Assembly: GCF_009184425.1 (NCBI RefSeq)
Contig: NZ_WELG01000001.1
Coordinates: 1,673,870 to 1,737,869 of the forward strand
From: Flagellimonas olearia
GTDB taxonomy: Bacteria; Bacteroidota; Bacteroidia; Flavobacteriales; Flavobacteriaceae
DNA length: 64,000 nt
Reading direction: 5' to 3'
Under the pieces are notes generated by a model that did no database searches, was not told the origin of the DNA, and worked only from the letters and a program-made list of their open reading frames with translations. Shown here piece after piece: positions 8,937 through 17,373 of the stretch (positions within the stretch are counted from its first letter, which is position 1; every line of letters begins with the position of its first letter). Position numbers and translations under genes: made by a program.

Positions 8937-9722
8937 TTATTGAACTTTTTGCATTTTCTTGGCCTCTTCCCAATACACATCCATTTCGGCCAAGGTCATT
9001 TCCCTTAAGCTCTTCCCGAGCTCTTTGGCCTTTCCCTCCAAATACTGGAAGCGATCTATAAATTTTTTATTGGTCCGTTCCAGCGCATTTTCCGGATTCA
9101 CTCCCAAAAAGCGGGCGTAATTGACCATGGAAAAGAACACATCCCCAAATTCGGATTCCATTTGGTCGGCATTATTGGATTTGATTTCTTCCTGCAGTTC
9201 ACCCAGTTCTTCCTGTAATTTTTCAAATACCTGTTCCGGATGTTCCCAATCGAACCCCACCCCTGCCACTTTTTCTTGGATCCTATTGGCCTTGACCAAA
9301 GCCGGAAGGCTCTTGGGGACCCCTTCAAGCACACTTTTCTTTCCTTCCTTGAGTTTGATGTTCTCCCAGTTCTGCTTTACCTCTTCTTCGTTTTCCACCT
9401 TAACATCGCCATAAATATGCGGATGACGGTTGATCAACTTTTCGCAGATGCCATGGGCCACATCGGCCATATCAAAATCTTGGGTTTCTGAACCAATTTT
9501 GGCATAAAATACAATGTGCAGCAACAAATCCCCCAATTCTTTTTTGACTTCTTCCAAGTCATTGTCCAAAATGGCATCGCCCAACTCGTAGGTTTCCTCT
9601 ATGGTAAGATGCCTTAGGGATTCCATGGTCTGCTTTTTATCCCACGGACATTGCTCCCGTAACTCATCCATTACGGTAAGAAGTCGGTCAAACGCCGCCA
9701 ATTGTTCAGCTCTTGGGTTCAT
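8937..9722 (-). CDS. mazG: Nucleoside triphosphate pyrophosphohydrolase MazG
   Basis: The product has 261 residues with two MazG all-alpha domains. The N-terminal one carries CPWDKKQTMESLRHLTIEE and the EExxE metal-binding pattern; the second begins near residue 160. MazG hydrolyses (d)NTPs to monophosphate and diphosphate and cleans non-canonical nucleotides in the cytoplasm. The frame opens 6 codons earlier (9740), but the TATTTTTG box at 9738-9745 would start transcription inside that stretch, so the ATG at 9722, preceded by AGAGGA, is chosen. The sulfatase gene follows after 2 nt, an unexpected partner that may just be co-transcribed. Confidence 0.93.
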   Translation of the reverse strand: MNPRAEQLAAFDRLLTVMDELREQCPWDKKQTMESLRHLTIEETYELGDAILDNDLEEVKKELGDLLLHIVFYAKIGSETQDFDMADVAHGICEKLINRHPHIYGDVKVENEEEVKQNWENIKLKEGKKSVLEGVPKSLPALVKANRIQEKVAGVGFDWEHPEQVFEKLQEELGELQEEIKSNNADQMESEFGDVFFSMVNYARFLGVNPENALERTNKKFIDRFQYLEGKAKELGKSLREMTLAEMDVYWEEAKKMQKVQ

Positions 9723-9737
9723 TCCTCTGGTTTTGTC

Positions 9738-9745
9738 CAAAAATA
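9738..9745 (-). promoter_or_regulatory. -7 box TATTTTTG before mazG
   Basis: This TAnnTTTG match on the minus strand helps to decide the mazG start at 9722. The divergent hydrolase gene has its own box at 9865. Confidence 0.45.
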
Positions 9746-9864
9746 CAAAGACCTTGAAAAGGCAGACACGAAATTTATTCCATATTTATAAAGAGTTTAC
9801 CCATTTTTTCAACATTTATTAAAATAGACCACAAAAACCTAAGGGGGTGCTATGCTGAAAATCG

Positions 9865-9872
9865 TATTTTTG
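9865..9872 (+). promoter_or_regulatory. -7 box TATTTTTG before the alpha/beta hydrolase
   Basis: This TAnnTTTG match ends 14 nt before the ATG at 9887, favouring that start over the ATG at 9878. Confidence 0.45.
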
Positions 9873-9886
9873 AAAAAATGGCAAGC

Positions 9887-10762
9887 ATGAAATCATTGTT
9901 ATGGGTAGGGATGTGTTTCCTAAGCGTAACCATATCGGCACAAGAGATCATCAAACTACCCAAAGATGGCAATCCTCCCGTTGAATGGACCTCCCCAGAA
10001 ACGGAATACTACTCTGAAATTTGGCAAGCACAAGTCACTACCAATGTCTCGGAACCTACCTTGCAGGTGTTCCGTCCCAAGGAAGAAACAAATACCGGAA
10101 CAGCGGTAATCGTGGCTCCTGGAGGTGGATTGTATGCCTTGAGCACCACCACCGAAGGTAGCCAAGTGGCCCAATGGCTCAACGAAAAAGGCATCACTGC
10201 TTTTGTTTTAAAGTATAGATTGGTCCCCACAGGCGAGGACGGTGTTGCCGAAATCGAGGAGCTTTCGGCCAATGATCCAGATAAGATAGGGGTTGAAGCT
10301 GGAAAAGTGCTCCCCTACTCCATCCAAGATGGCCTAAATGCTGTGGACCATGTCCGAAAAAATGCTGAATTATATGGAATCAAACCCGACAAAATTGGTT
10401 TTATGGGATTTTCTGCCGGTGGAGCGGTCACCGTTGGGGTAGGCTATAACTATACTGAAGAAAGTAGACCCGATTTCTTGGTCCCTATCTACTATTGGTC
10501 CTATGTGATGCCAGTCCAGGAACCCAAGGCAGATTCCCCTCCCATGTTACTTATCTGTGCCTCTGACGACCCCTTGGGATTGGCACCAGGCAGTATCGCC
10601 CTATATTCTTCTTGGCTGGAAGCGGGCAAACCCGTGGAGATGCATATGTACAGTAAAGGAGGCCACGGTTTTGGGATGCGGAAACAAGGACTTCCCTCCG
10701 ACACATGGATTGAACGGTTTTACGAATGGAGCCTTGCCCAAAATCTTGTCAGCACCAATTAA
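9887..10762 (+). CDS. Secreted alpha/beta hydrolase (carbohydrate-esterase-like)
   Basis: The product has about 291 residues with a signal peptide (MKSLLWVGMCFLSVTISAQ). The alpha/beta hydrolase pattern is clear: VAPGGGLYAL for the oxyanion hole, GFSAGG for the nucleophile elbow, ICASDDP for the acid and GGHGFG for the histidine. This family often includes enzymes annotated as xylan or acetyl esterases. The gene leads a run with an SGNH hydrolase (9 nt away) and a GH20 hexosaminidase (2 nt further on), consistent with removal of acyl groups from a glycan. The exact substrate is not readable. Confidence 0.82.
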   Translation: MKSLLWVGMCFLSVTISAQEIIKLPKDGNPPVEWTSPETEYYSEIWQAQVTTNVSEPTLQVFRPKEETNTGTAVIVAPGGGLYALSTTTEGSQVAQWLNEKGITAFVLKYRLVPTGEDGVAEIEELSANDPDKIGVEAGKVLPYSIQDGLNAVDHVRKNAELYGIKPDKIGFMGFSAGGAVTVGVGYNYTEESRPDFLVPIYYWSYVMPVQEPKADSPPMLLICASDDPLGLAPGSIALYSSWLEAGKPVEMHMYSKGGHGFGMRKQGLPSDTWIERFYEWSLAQNLVSTN

Positions 10763-10771
10763 ATCACCCTT

Positions 10772-11434
10772 ATGAATAAATTACTCCTACCATTATTATT
10801 ACTCCCTTTTTTACTGCATGCCCAAGACATCCAACGCTACCAAAAGGAAGTGGAGACTATCCAGAAAAACAATGATTCCATTTGGGATGCCACAAAACCC
10901 ACCTTGGTCTTCACAGGGAGCTCCAGTGTTCGCATGTGGAAAGATGTACAACAACGGTTTCCGGAATACCAAATCCTAAACAATGGTTTTGGAGGTTCAC
11001 AATTTTCCGACCTTCAACACTTTTTGGATGAGTTAATATTGGATTATGACCCCGTAAAGGTGTTCATCTATGAAGGAGACAACGATATCAGTGCCAAAAA
11101 AAGGCCAAGGGCCATCCTAAAATTATCCGAGGAAATCCTGCATACCCTACAACAGGAGAGGCCACAAATGGAAATTGTACTCATTTCCGCCAAACCCAGC
11201 CTATCCCGGTGGCATTTGAGACATAAGTACAAACGTTTGAACAGAAAACTCAGTAGATTGGCCGCAAAGACCAATGGTGTTGAATTTGTGGATGTATGGA
11301 CACCTATGCTCAACAACAGAAAAGTAATGGATGACATCTTCATTGAAGATGGATTGCACATGAACAAAAAGGGTTACGACATTTGGCAGCAAACCCTCAA
11401 AGATTATATCAACCTTAATACAAACCTTAATTAA
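10772..11434 (+). CDS. Secreted SGNH/GDSL hydrolase
   Basis: The product has 220 residues with a signal peptide ending HAQ. All four SGNH blocks are present: GSSSVR (Ser near residue 51), NGFGGS (Gly), EGDNDIS (Asn 104) and DGLHMN (Asp 193, His 196). Such enzymes act as esterases on acylated sugars, peptidoglycan or lipids. Its position between an alpha/beta esterase and a GH20 hexosaminidase suggests deacetylation of glycans outside the cytoplasm. Confidence 0.86.
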   Translation: MNKLLLPLLLLPFLLHAQDIQRYQKEVETIQKNNDSIWDATKPTLVFTGSSSVRMWKDVQQRFPEYQILNNGFGGSQFSDLQHFLDELILDYDPVKVFIYEGDNDISAKKRPRAILKLSEEILHTLQQERPQMEIVLISAKPSLSRWHLRHKYKRLNRKLSRLAAKTNGVEFVDVWTPMLNNRKVMDDIFIEDGLHMNKKGYDIWQQTLKDYINLNTNLN

Positions 11435-11436
11435 TT

Positions 11437-13014
11437 ATGATCTCCAGAATTTCAGTAGTTCTTTTGGCTTTGGTTGCCTTGGTTGCCTGTCAGCCAGCAA
11501 AGCCGGAAATCAATTTTCCAAAGACCGATTTGGGAGCAGCCCCATTGATTCCCAAACCTGTAAAGACCGTGGCCACGCACAGCGCCTTCGGATTGGACCA
11601 AAACACGGCCATTTACACTTCCACGACCGACCCGAAGCTTGAAAAGGTTGGGCAATTTCTTTCCGAAAAAATCAAATGGTCCACTGGGTTGGATCTTGCC
11701 GTGAATGCCACGGACGATTCAAAATCCGTGGAACGGTTCATCTACATCAATTTGGCCGATGATGCCAGCTTGGAAACAGAAGAGTCCTATCAATTGGACA
11801 TTAAAAAAGATTCCATCCTATTGAATGCCAAGACCGCTGCGGGAGCTTTTAGGGGAATACAGACTCTACGACAGCTCATTCCTGAAAAAAGCAACGATAC
11901 CTTGACAGACCATGCCCTTTGGCCCATCCCTTCGGGACAAATTGTGGACAGTCCAAAGTTTGAATACCGAGGTGCCATGTTGGATGTGGCCAGACACTTC
12001 TTCACCTTGGATGAAGTAAAGAAATACCTCGATATCTTGGCGTATTACAAGTACAACACCCTGCATTTGCACCTGACCGATGACCAAGGATGGCGTTTGG
12101 AGATCAAATCCTGGCCCAAATTGACCGAAGTGGGTGGTGAATTTGAAGTGGGTGGTGGTAAAGGTGGTTTTTACACCCAAGAAGAATACAAGGAGCTTGT
12201 GGCCTATGCCGCAGATAGACACATCACCATAGTCCCTGAGGTGGACATGCCGGGACACACCAATGCCGCTTCAGTAAGCTATCCATTCCTTAATGGAAAT
12301 GGAAAACCTGTCAAAACCTACACTGGCACCCAAGTGGGCTTCAGCACCTTTGATGCCCAAAAAGATACCGTATATAGTTTTCTGGATGATGTAATCGGTG
12401 AGATTGTAGAACTGACCCCTGGCCCATACTTTCATATGGGAGGTGATGAAAGCCATGTTACCAAGAAAAGTGATTACATCCTGTTCGTGGAAAAGGTGGA
12501 GAAAATCATCCAAAAACACGGTAAAAAAATGGTGGGATGGAACGAAGTGGCCCAAGCCGACATCAGCTCTTCCAGCGTGCTCCAACTTTGGAACGAGGCA
12601 AAATATGCCACCAAGGCCGCACAAGATGGTTCCAAAATTATTTTATCTCCAGCGGAAAAAGCCTATCTGGATATGCAGTATGATTCACTTTCCAAATTTG
12701 GATTGCACTGGGCCGCGTATATTCCTGTTGATGAAGCTTACAACTGGAATCCCGAAACTTACATTGAAGGGTTGCCCAGAGAAAGCATTTTGGGTATTGA
12801 AGCCCCACTATGGTCCGAGACCATAAGCAATAGTGCCGAAATGGAGTACTTGGCCTTTCCACGCGCCATAGGGTATGCCGAATTGGGCTGGTCCCCTGCA
12901 GAGCACTGCAATTGGGAGGACTACAGACAGCGCTTGGCGCAGCAGGTAGCGTACCTCAATAAAAAACAAGTAGCTTATTATCCCACCAAACTGGTGGATT
13001 GGAAAGAGGAGTAA
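11437..13014 (+). CDS. Beta-N-acetylhexosaminidase, GH20 lipoprotein
   Basis: The product has 525 residues with a lipoprotein leader (VALVACQP, lipid Cys at about residue 19). A GH20b-type N-terminal domain precedes the TIM-barrel catalytic domain starting at YRGAMLDVARHFF. The catalytic pair Asp337-Glu338 sits in HMGGDESH. The enzyme removes terminal GlcNAc or GalNAc by substrate-assisted catalysis, probably at the cell surface or in the periplasm. It is third in a run with two esterases. Its stop abuts the stop of the convergent DUF5606 gene with no intervening base. Confidence 0.95.
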   Translation: MISRISVVLLALVALVACQPAKPEINFPKTDLGAAPLIPKPVKTVATHSAFGLDQNTAIYTSTTDPKLEKVGQFLSEKIKWSTGLDLAVNATDDSKSVERFIYINLADDASLETEESYQLDIKKDSILLNAKTAAGAFRGIQTLRQLIPEKSNDTLTDHALWPIPSGQIVDSPKFEYRGAMLDVARHFFTLDEVKKYLDILAYYKYNTLHLHLTDDQGWRLEIKSWPKLTEVGGEFEVGGGKGGFYTQEEYKELVAYAADRHITIVPEVDMPGHTNAASVSYPFLNGNGKPVKTYTGTQVGFSTFDAQKDTVYSFLDDVIGEIVELTPGPYFHMGGDESHVTKKSDYILFVEKVEKIIQKHGKKMVGWNEVAQADISSSSVLQLWNEAKYATKAAQDGSKIILSPAEKAYLDMQYDSLSKFGLHWAAYIPVDEAYNWNPETYIEGLPRESILGIEAPLWSETISNSAEMEYLAFPRAIGYAELGWSPAEHCNWEDYRQRLAQQVAYLNKKQVAYYPTKLVDWKEE

Positions 13015-13461
13015 TTATTCTTCTTCACTGGAGGCGACGGCGGATTCTTCCCCTTCGCCTTCAGTTTTTTCTTCCACAAAATCCGTGATGTTGTTATCGG
13101 TAAGAAGATTGTACCACTGGATAATTTTCTTGATATCACTGGCATACACCCTATCCTCATCATAGTTGGGCAGTACACTGAAGAAATATTCCTCCAAATC
13201 TATTTTGTCTGCCTTATGGCTAACGGAGGTTTTTTTCCCTCCTTCTTTCTCCTTGATCTTCTGAAAGACTTCCCGTAAAGGCATTTCTTCCTCCAAGGTG
13301 TAGATGGCAATTTCCGACAAGACACTCACATTGCTCTGCATTCCAACGGTAATACGCTTACCGTCCAAAAGGGATTCACCCACAAAACCACTTCTGGTCT
13401 GGGTCAATAATTTGTAAAGTCCTGGTTTACCACCTATCGATAAAATCTTGTCCAATGCCAT
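13015..13461 (-). CDS. DUF5606 domain protein
   Basis: The product has 148 residues and begins MALDKILSIGGKPGLYKLL, the typical opening of DUF5606 proteins, which are widespread in Bacteroidota and have no assigned activity. The domain covers about residues 1-125; the tail is an acidic low-complexity run rich in Glu and Ser. No signal peptide is present, so it is likely cytoplasmic. The gene is upstream of nothing on its strand and has its own -7 box. Confidence 0.85.
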   Translation of the reverse strand: MALDKILSIGGKPGLYKLLTQTRSGFVGESLLDGKRITVGMQSNVSVLSEIAIYTLEEEMPLREVFQKIKEKEGGKKTSVSHKADKIDLEEYFFSVLPNYDEDRVYASDIKKIIQWYNLLTDNNITDFVEEKTEGEGEESAVASSEEE

Positions 13462-13481
13462 TCAAAATAAATTTATGCGCG

Positions 13482-13489
13482 CAAAAATA
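13482..13489 (-). promoter_or_regulatory. -7 box TATTTTTG before the DUF5606 gene
   Basis: This is a minus-strand TAnnTTTG match 20 nt before the ATG. Confidence 0.45.
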
Positions 13490-13515
13490 TGTTTTTATCG
13501 CGAACGCCGATTTTT

Positions 13516-14106
13516 TTAACGTGCTTTTTTGATATTGGGAAATCGCATCTTGTAGTCCACACTGATCTTTCCCTTGGAAATTTTATCCAATCGGTTTTTC
13601 AAAAGACGCTTTTTAAGGGATGATAGCTTGTCCGTGAACAAAACCCCCTCTATATGATCATATTCATGCTGGATGACCCGGGCCAACAGACCATTGTAGG
13701 TTTCCTTGTGAGGTTCAAAGTTTTCATCCAAATAGCTAATGGTCACCTCAGGTTTGCGCTTTACATCTTCCCGAATATCCGGAATGCTCAAACAACCTTC
13801 ATTAAAATCCCATTCGGTTCCGCTTTCTTCTTCAATTTTGGCATTGATGAACACTTTTTTGAAACCTTTCAATTGCTCCTGTTCTTCTTTGCTGAGATCT
13901 TCATCATCTGAAAAAGGGGAGGTATCCACCATGAACAAGCGGATGGGCAATCCCACCTGTGGCGCCGCCAACCCAACACCATGGGCATTGTACATGGTCT
14001 CCCACATATTGGGAATCAACGTGTCCAATTTGGGGTAGTCTTTTGTAATATCGGTTGCGACCTTACGCAAAACGGGGTCACCGTATGCTACTATGGGTAA
14101 AATCAT
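13516..14106 (-). CDS. def: Peptide deformylase
   Basis: The product has 196 residues with the three deformylase motifs: GVGLAAPQVG (about 43-52), EGCLSIP (Cys105) and QHEYDH (His147, His151), which together bind the catalytic metal. It removes the formyl group from nascent proteins in the cytoplasm. The gene lies 3 nt after ruvX, so they are likely co-transcribed from the ruvX promoter. Confidence 0.97.
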   Translation of the reverse strand: MILPIVAYGDPVLRKVATDITKDYPKLDTLIPNMWETMYNAHGVGLAAPQVGLPIRLFMVDTSPFSDDEDLSKEEQEQLKGFKKVFINAKIEEESGTEWDFNEGCLSIPDIREDVKRKPEVTISYLDENFEPHKETYNGLLARVIQHEYDHIEGVLFTDKLSSLKKRLLKNRLDKISKGKISVDYKMRFPNIKKAR

Positions 14107-14109
14107 AAA

Positions 14110-14520
14110 TCAATTTCTGTTAAGGTATGCCTGCAATATCAGCGTGGCACTTATTTCATCGACCAGGCCCTTGTCCTGACGTTTTTTCTTTTTCATTCCG
14201 CTGTCCAGCATGGATTGAAATGCCATTTTGGAAGTAAATCGTTCATCTTGGCGTTCCACAGGAATATCTGGAAACTGGTCCATAAGTTTTTGCAAAAAGG
14301 CTTGAATCAACGCTTCAGATTCAGAAGGGGTATTATCCATTTGCTTGGGCAATCCCACCACAAACCGTTCCACCGACTCGGTTCCCACATAATCGATAAG
14401 GAACGAAATCAAGTCCTTGGTCTGGACCGTGGTAAGACCAGAGGCTATCAATTGCAGCTCATCGGTAACCGCAACCCCCGTTCTCACTTTTCCATAATCC
14501 AAAGCCACGATTCTTGCCAA
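14110..14520 (-). CDS. ruvX: Holliday junction resolvase-like RuvX/YqgF
   Basis: The product has 136 residues with the RNase H-like fold, starting ARIVALDYGKVRTGVAV with the first catalytic Asp. FVVGLP and the final acidic LVDEISATLIL block follow. The family is linked to pre-16S rRNA 5' processing and to Holliday junction cleavage. It is divergent from dapD and forms an operon with def. Confidence 0.93.
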   Translation of the reverse strand: MARIVALDYGKVRTGVAVTDELQLIASGLTTVQTKDLISFLIDYVGTESVERFVVGLPKQMDNTPSESEALIQAFLQKLMDQFPDIPVERQDERFTSKMAFQSMLDSGMKKKKRQDKGLVDEISATLILQAYLNRN

Positions 14521-14534
14521 ATCAATTTTTTTGG

Positions 14535-14542
14535 CAAAAATA
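14535..14542 (-). promoter_or_regulatory. -7 box TATTTTTG before ruvX
   Basis: This minus-strand TAnnTTTG box lies 14 nt before the ruvX ATG, back to back with the dapD promoter. Confidence 0.45.
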
Positions 14543-14595
14543 ACCCTAAAAATGTTATGCCCTTAAAATAGGCCTTAATATTCTCAGGAGGGGGT

Positions 14596-14603
14596 TATCT
14601 TTG
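14596..14603 (+). promoter_or_regulatory. -7 box TATCTTTG before dapD
   Basis: This TAnnTTTG box lies 18 nt before the dapD ATG. Confidence 0.45.
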
Positions 14604-14621
14604 TCAAAATTTTAAGAAAAA

Positions 14622-15437
14622 ATGACAGATTTAAGGGCACTTATTGAAAAAGCATGGGACAATAGGGAATTGTTGTCTGAGGAAAAAACCCAGAATGCCA
14701 TCCGCGAGGTAATCAACCTAATTGATTTGGGAGAACTGCGATGTGCGGAACCCACAGAAGATGGTTGGCAAATCAATAAATGGGTAAAAAAAGCAGTAGT
14801 CCTTTATTTCCCCATCCAAAAAATGGAGGTGCTCGAAGCTGGCATTTTTGAATACCATGACAAGATTCCATTAAAGAAAGGATATCAGGAAAAGGGAGTC
14901 CGTGTGGTTCCCCACGCGGTGGCCAGACACGGCGCCTATATCTCCAAAGGAACCATTCTTATGCCCAGCTACGTTAACATAGGTGCTTATGTGGATGAAG
15001 GTACTATGGTAGACACATGGGCCACAGTGGGTAGCTGTGCCCAAATTGGAAAGAACGTCCATTTAAGTGGTGGCGTAGGTATTGGCGGGGTATTGGAACC
15101 CTTGCAGGCAGCTCCCGTAATTATTGAGGACAATGCCTTTATAGGTTCCCGGTGTATTGTTGTTGAAGGGGTACGGGTTGAAAAAGAAGCCGTTCTCGGA
15201 GCCAATGTGGTCTTGACCGCCTCCACCAAAATCATTGATGTTACCGGAAATGAGCCTGTGGAACTTAAAGGAAGGGTCCCAGCAAGATCCGTGGTCATTC
15301 CAGGAAGTTATACCAAGCAATTTCCTGCAGGGGAATACCAAGTGCCTTGTGCCCTGATCATTGGAAAACGAAAGGAAAGTACGGACAAAAAGACCTCACT
15401 GAACAATGCGTTACGTGAGCATGATGTAGCTGTATAA
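14622..15437 (+). CDS. dapD: Tetrahydrodipicolinate N-succinyltransferase
   Basis: The product has 271 residues, the normal DapD length. A helical N-terminal domain is followed by a left-handed beta-helix with hexapeptide repeats (about residues 105-215), including HGAYISKGTILMP and GGVGIGGVLEP. It transfers succinyl from succinyl-CoA in the succinylase branch of lysine and diaminopimelate synthesis. The later gene lysA is also in the window (35.2 kb), but they are not linked. Confidence 0.96.
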   Translation: MTDLRALIEKAWDNRELLSEEKTQNAIREVINLIDLGELRCAEPTEDGWQINKWVKKAVVLYFPIQKMEVLEAGIFEYHDKIPLKKGYQEKGVRVVPHAVARHGAYISKGTILMPSYVNIGAYVDEGTMVDTWATVGSCAQIGKNVHLSGGVGIGGVLEPLQAAPVIIEDNAFIGSRCIVVEGVRVEKEAVLGANVVLTASTKIIDVTGNEPVELKGRVPARSVVIPGSYTKQFPAGEYQVPCALIIGKRKESTDKKTSLNNALREHDVAV

Positions 15438-15483
15438 CAACCTTAACGGGCAATCGCGACTGCCATTCCCAAAAAAGCTCCAT

Positions 15484-15528
15484 TGGGTTGTTTTCTTTAG
15501 CTTTTTAAAAAAAAAAAGAAGCAACCCA
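15484..15528. terminator. AT-rich inverted repeat after dapD
   Basis: TGGGTTG at 15484-15490 pairs with CAACCCA at 15522-15528, and the T-rich and A-rich stretches between them (including a run of 11 A) can extend the stem. It may end dapD transcription. The rest of the gap up to 15654 shows no other structure that I recognise. Confidence 0.4.
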
Positions 15529-15654
15529 TTCGGGTTTTCATACTCTATTGTATATAATACAACTATAAAACCATTCAAAAAGTAGGGGATTTTGATGTTC
15601 AATTGTTGTAAGAAAAATAAACGGCTGAACAATTTTATGCCTGTTTTTTTGTTA

Positions 15655-15662
15655 TAGTTTTG
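15655..15662 (+). promoter_or_regulatory. -7 box TAGTTTTG before the GT2 gene
   Basis: This TAnnTTTG box lies 15 nt before the ATG at 15678 and favours that start over the TTG at 15660. Confidence 0.45.
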
Positions 15663-15677
15663 TATTTACTAAACCGT

Positions 15678-16493
15678 ATGCCATTGAAAATGCCTGAATT
15701 GAGTACCCCAAAGCAAAAAATATCAGCGTTGATCATTACCTACAATGAAATGGGTTACATTGAAAAATGTATCGATTCCGTTTCATTTGCTGATGAAATT
15801 ATCGTTGTTGACTCGTACAGCACCGACGGCACCTACGAGTATTTACTGGCGCATCCCAAAGTAAAGGTCATACAAAACCCTTTTGAGAATTTTACCGCCC
15901 AAAAATCATTTACCCTAAAACAGGCAAAAAATGATTGGGTCCTATTTTTGGATGCTGACGAGGTGGTGACCCAAAAATTACAAAACGAAATTACAGCCAC
16001 CATAAATGACCCTGAAGCTTGCGAAGCCTATTGGTTTTATCGCAAGTTCATGTTCCAAAACACACCTCTTAATTTCAGTGGATGGCAAACAGACAAGAAC
16101 CATAGACTCTTCAGGAAAAGTAAAGTGCGTTTCACCGACAAAAAATTGGTGCATGAAACGCTGGAAGTGGACGGTTGTTCCGGTATCTTAAAAGAGAAAC
16201 TTACCCATTATTGCTATAAAGATTACGAAGATTATAAAGGCAAAATGCTTAAGTACGGACAGTTAAAGGCCAAAGAGGACTTTTACAAGGAAAAGCATTT
16301 TAACTATGTGCTCATGACCGTGAAGCCCCTTTGGAAATTCTTCAACCACTACATTATTCGATTTGGTTTCTTGGATGGCAAAAAAGGCATCAAAATCTGT
16401 TACCTAAACGCCCTTGGGGTATTGGAAAGGTTCCGTGAGCTTAAGCGACTGGAAAAGAAAAACGAATTGGCCTACTATTTGGTGATGCCATAG
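15678..16493 (+). CDS. GT2 glycosyltransferase, WaaE/KdtX-like
   Basis: The product has about 271 residues with one GT-A domain: SALIITYNE at the start, IVVDSYSTDGT and LFLDADEVV with the metal-binding DxD. The residues FHRxLFR-like NHRLFRKSKVRF and the overall length fit the WaaE group, which adds glucose to lipopolysaccharide cores. It is soluble, likely at the inner face of the membrane. The gene end overlaps the convergent GT2 gene by 19 nt. The start is placed at MPLKMPELS because a -7 box precedes it. Confidence 0.85.
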   Translation: MPLKMPELSTPKQKISALIITYNEMGYIEKCIDSVSFADEIIVVDSYSTDGTYEYLLAHPKVKVIQNPFENFTAQKSFTLKQAKNDWVLFLDADEVVTQKLQNEITATINDPEACEAYWFYRKFMFQNTPLNFSGWQTDKNHRLFRKSKVRFTDKKLVHETLEVDGCSGILKEKLTHYCYKDYEDYKGKMLKYGQLKAKEDFYKEKHFNYVLMTVKPLWKFFNHYIIRFGFLDGKKGIKICYLNALGVLERFRELKRLEKKNELAYYLVMP

Positions 16494-17287
16494 TACGTCC
16501 AAACTGCCTTTTTGGACTTTGTCTCTTTACGAATCAATTGATTTTTAGCAATCGCTTCTGGGGTTTTGTACCCCCTCTTATGGTCCAAATGAACGCAGAC
16601 CGCACTATATCTAAGCTGTTTTGACCTAATTCCAAAATTGAACAGACGCTCTCCCAATTCCCTGTCTTCACCTCCATACTGCATACGCTCATCAAAACCA
16701 TTCACATTAAGAATATCCTTTTTCCATGCTGAGGAATTATGACCGTTCCAACTGGCATTGGTCGGTGTAATTGTATTCAAAAGCTTTGAAATAAACCCAC
16801 TTGCGGTCAATTTGTTGTTCTTAAAGGTCTTGGGGATACCCTTTTCCTTCAACCATTGGATATTGAAACAGTTCTGTTTTTCAATATCTTCCAAGGTAAT
16901 GGCCTTTGAAATATTCATGGGTAGCATATAGTACCCCCCAGAAATAAAACACCCCTGCTCCTTATTGATGTAATGCACCTGGACAAAATCTTCCCTGGGG
17001 ATACAATCCCCATCGGTCATGATAATGTAGTCGGCATCACACACATCAATGGCCTTGTTCAGGATTCGGCATTTCTGGAATCCGTCATCTTCTTGCCAAA
17101 CATGCTTAATGTCATAGAAGACCTGTTCCCGCATTTCCTCTACCATCTGTTTCGTTTCCGGTCCCGAACCATCATCGGCCACAATAAGCTCAAAACCCTT
17201 GTATGTTTGGCAGTTGAAACCCCATAGGACTTTTTTCAACCATTCCGGGTTGTTGTAGGTACTTACTATGACACTTACCTGAATCAC
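16475..17287 (-). CDS. GT2 glycosyltransferase with galactosyltransferase-like C-terminus
   Basis: The product has 270 residues. The GT2 part has VSVIVSTYNNPEWL, LIVADDGSG and IMTDGDCIP (DxD). The C-terminal GGEDRELGERLFNFGI block resembles the second domain of chondroitin-synthase-like and GT7 C-terminal enzymes. It starts with GTG at 17287, the only start before the conserved VSVIVS strand. It is divergent from the nonulosonic acid operon and shares overlapping promoter DNA with it, so it may build the same surface glycan. Confidence 0.85.
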   Translation of the reverse strand: MIQVSVIVSTYNNPEWLKKVLWGFNCQTYKGFELIVADDGSGPETKQMVEEMREQVFYDIKHVWQEDDGFQKCRILNKAIDVCDADYIIMTDGDCIPREDFVQVHYINKEQGCFISGGYYMLPMNISKAITLEDIEKQNCFNIQWLKEKGIPKTFKNNKLTASGFISKLLNTITPTNASWNGHNSSAWKKDILNVNGFDERMQYGGEDRELGERLFNFGIRSKQLRYSAVCVHLDHKRGYKTPEAIAKNQLIRKETKSKKAVWTYYGITK

Positions 17288-17298
17288 TGAATATTGTT

Positions 17299-17306
17299 TA
17301 CTTTTG
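17299..17306 (+). promoter_or_regulatory. -7 box TACTTTTG for the nonulosonic acid operon
   Basis: This is a plus-strand TAnnTTTG match giving an untranslated leader of about 60 nt before the ATG at 17374. No -33 element is seen. Confidence 0.4.
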
Positions 17307-17316
17307 AGTAATTTTA

Positions 17317-17346
17317 CAAAAGTAGTTTTTTGCCATTCATCTCCAA
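17317..17346 (-). promoter_or_regulatory. Promoter of the GT2 gene (TTG-N19-TACTTTTG)
   Basis: On the minus strand, TTG (17346-17344) is followed after 19 nt by TACTTTTG (17324-17317), a complete Bacteroidota-type promoter. It is antiparallel to and overlaps the promoter region of the divergent operon. Confidence 0.55.
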
Positions 17347-17373
17347 TAAATTCCTTCTATTAATCTGACCCGT

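Noticed and set aside
15438-15654. Possible RNA gene in the 200-bp gap after dapD
   Set aside because: Apart from one AT-rich inverted repeat there is no tRNA-like or riboswitch-like pattern visible.
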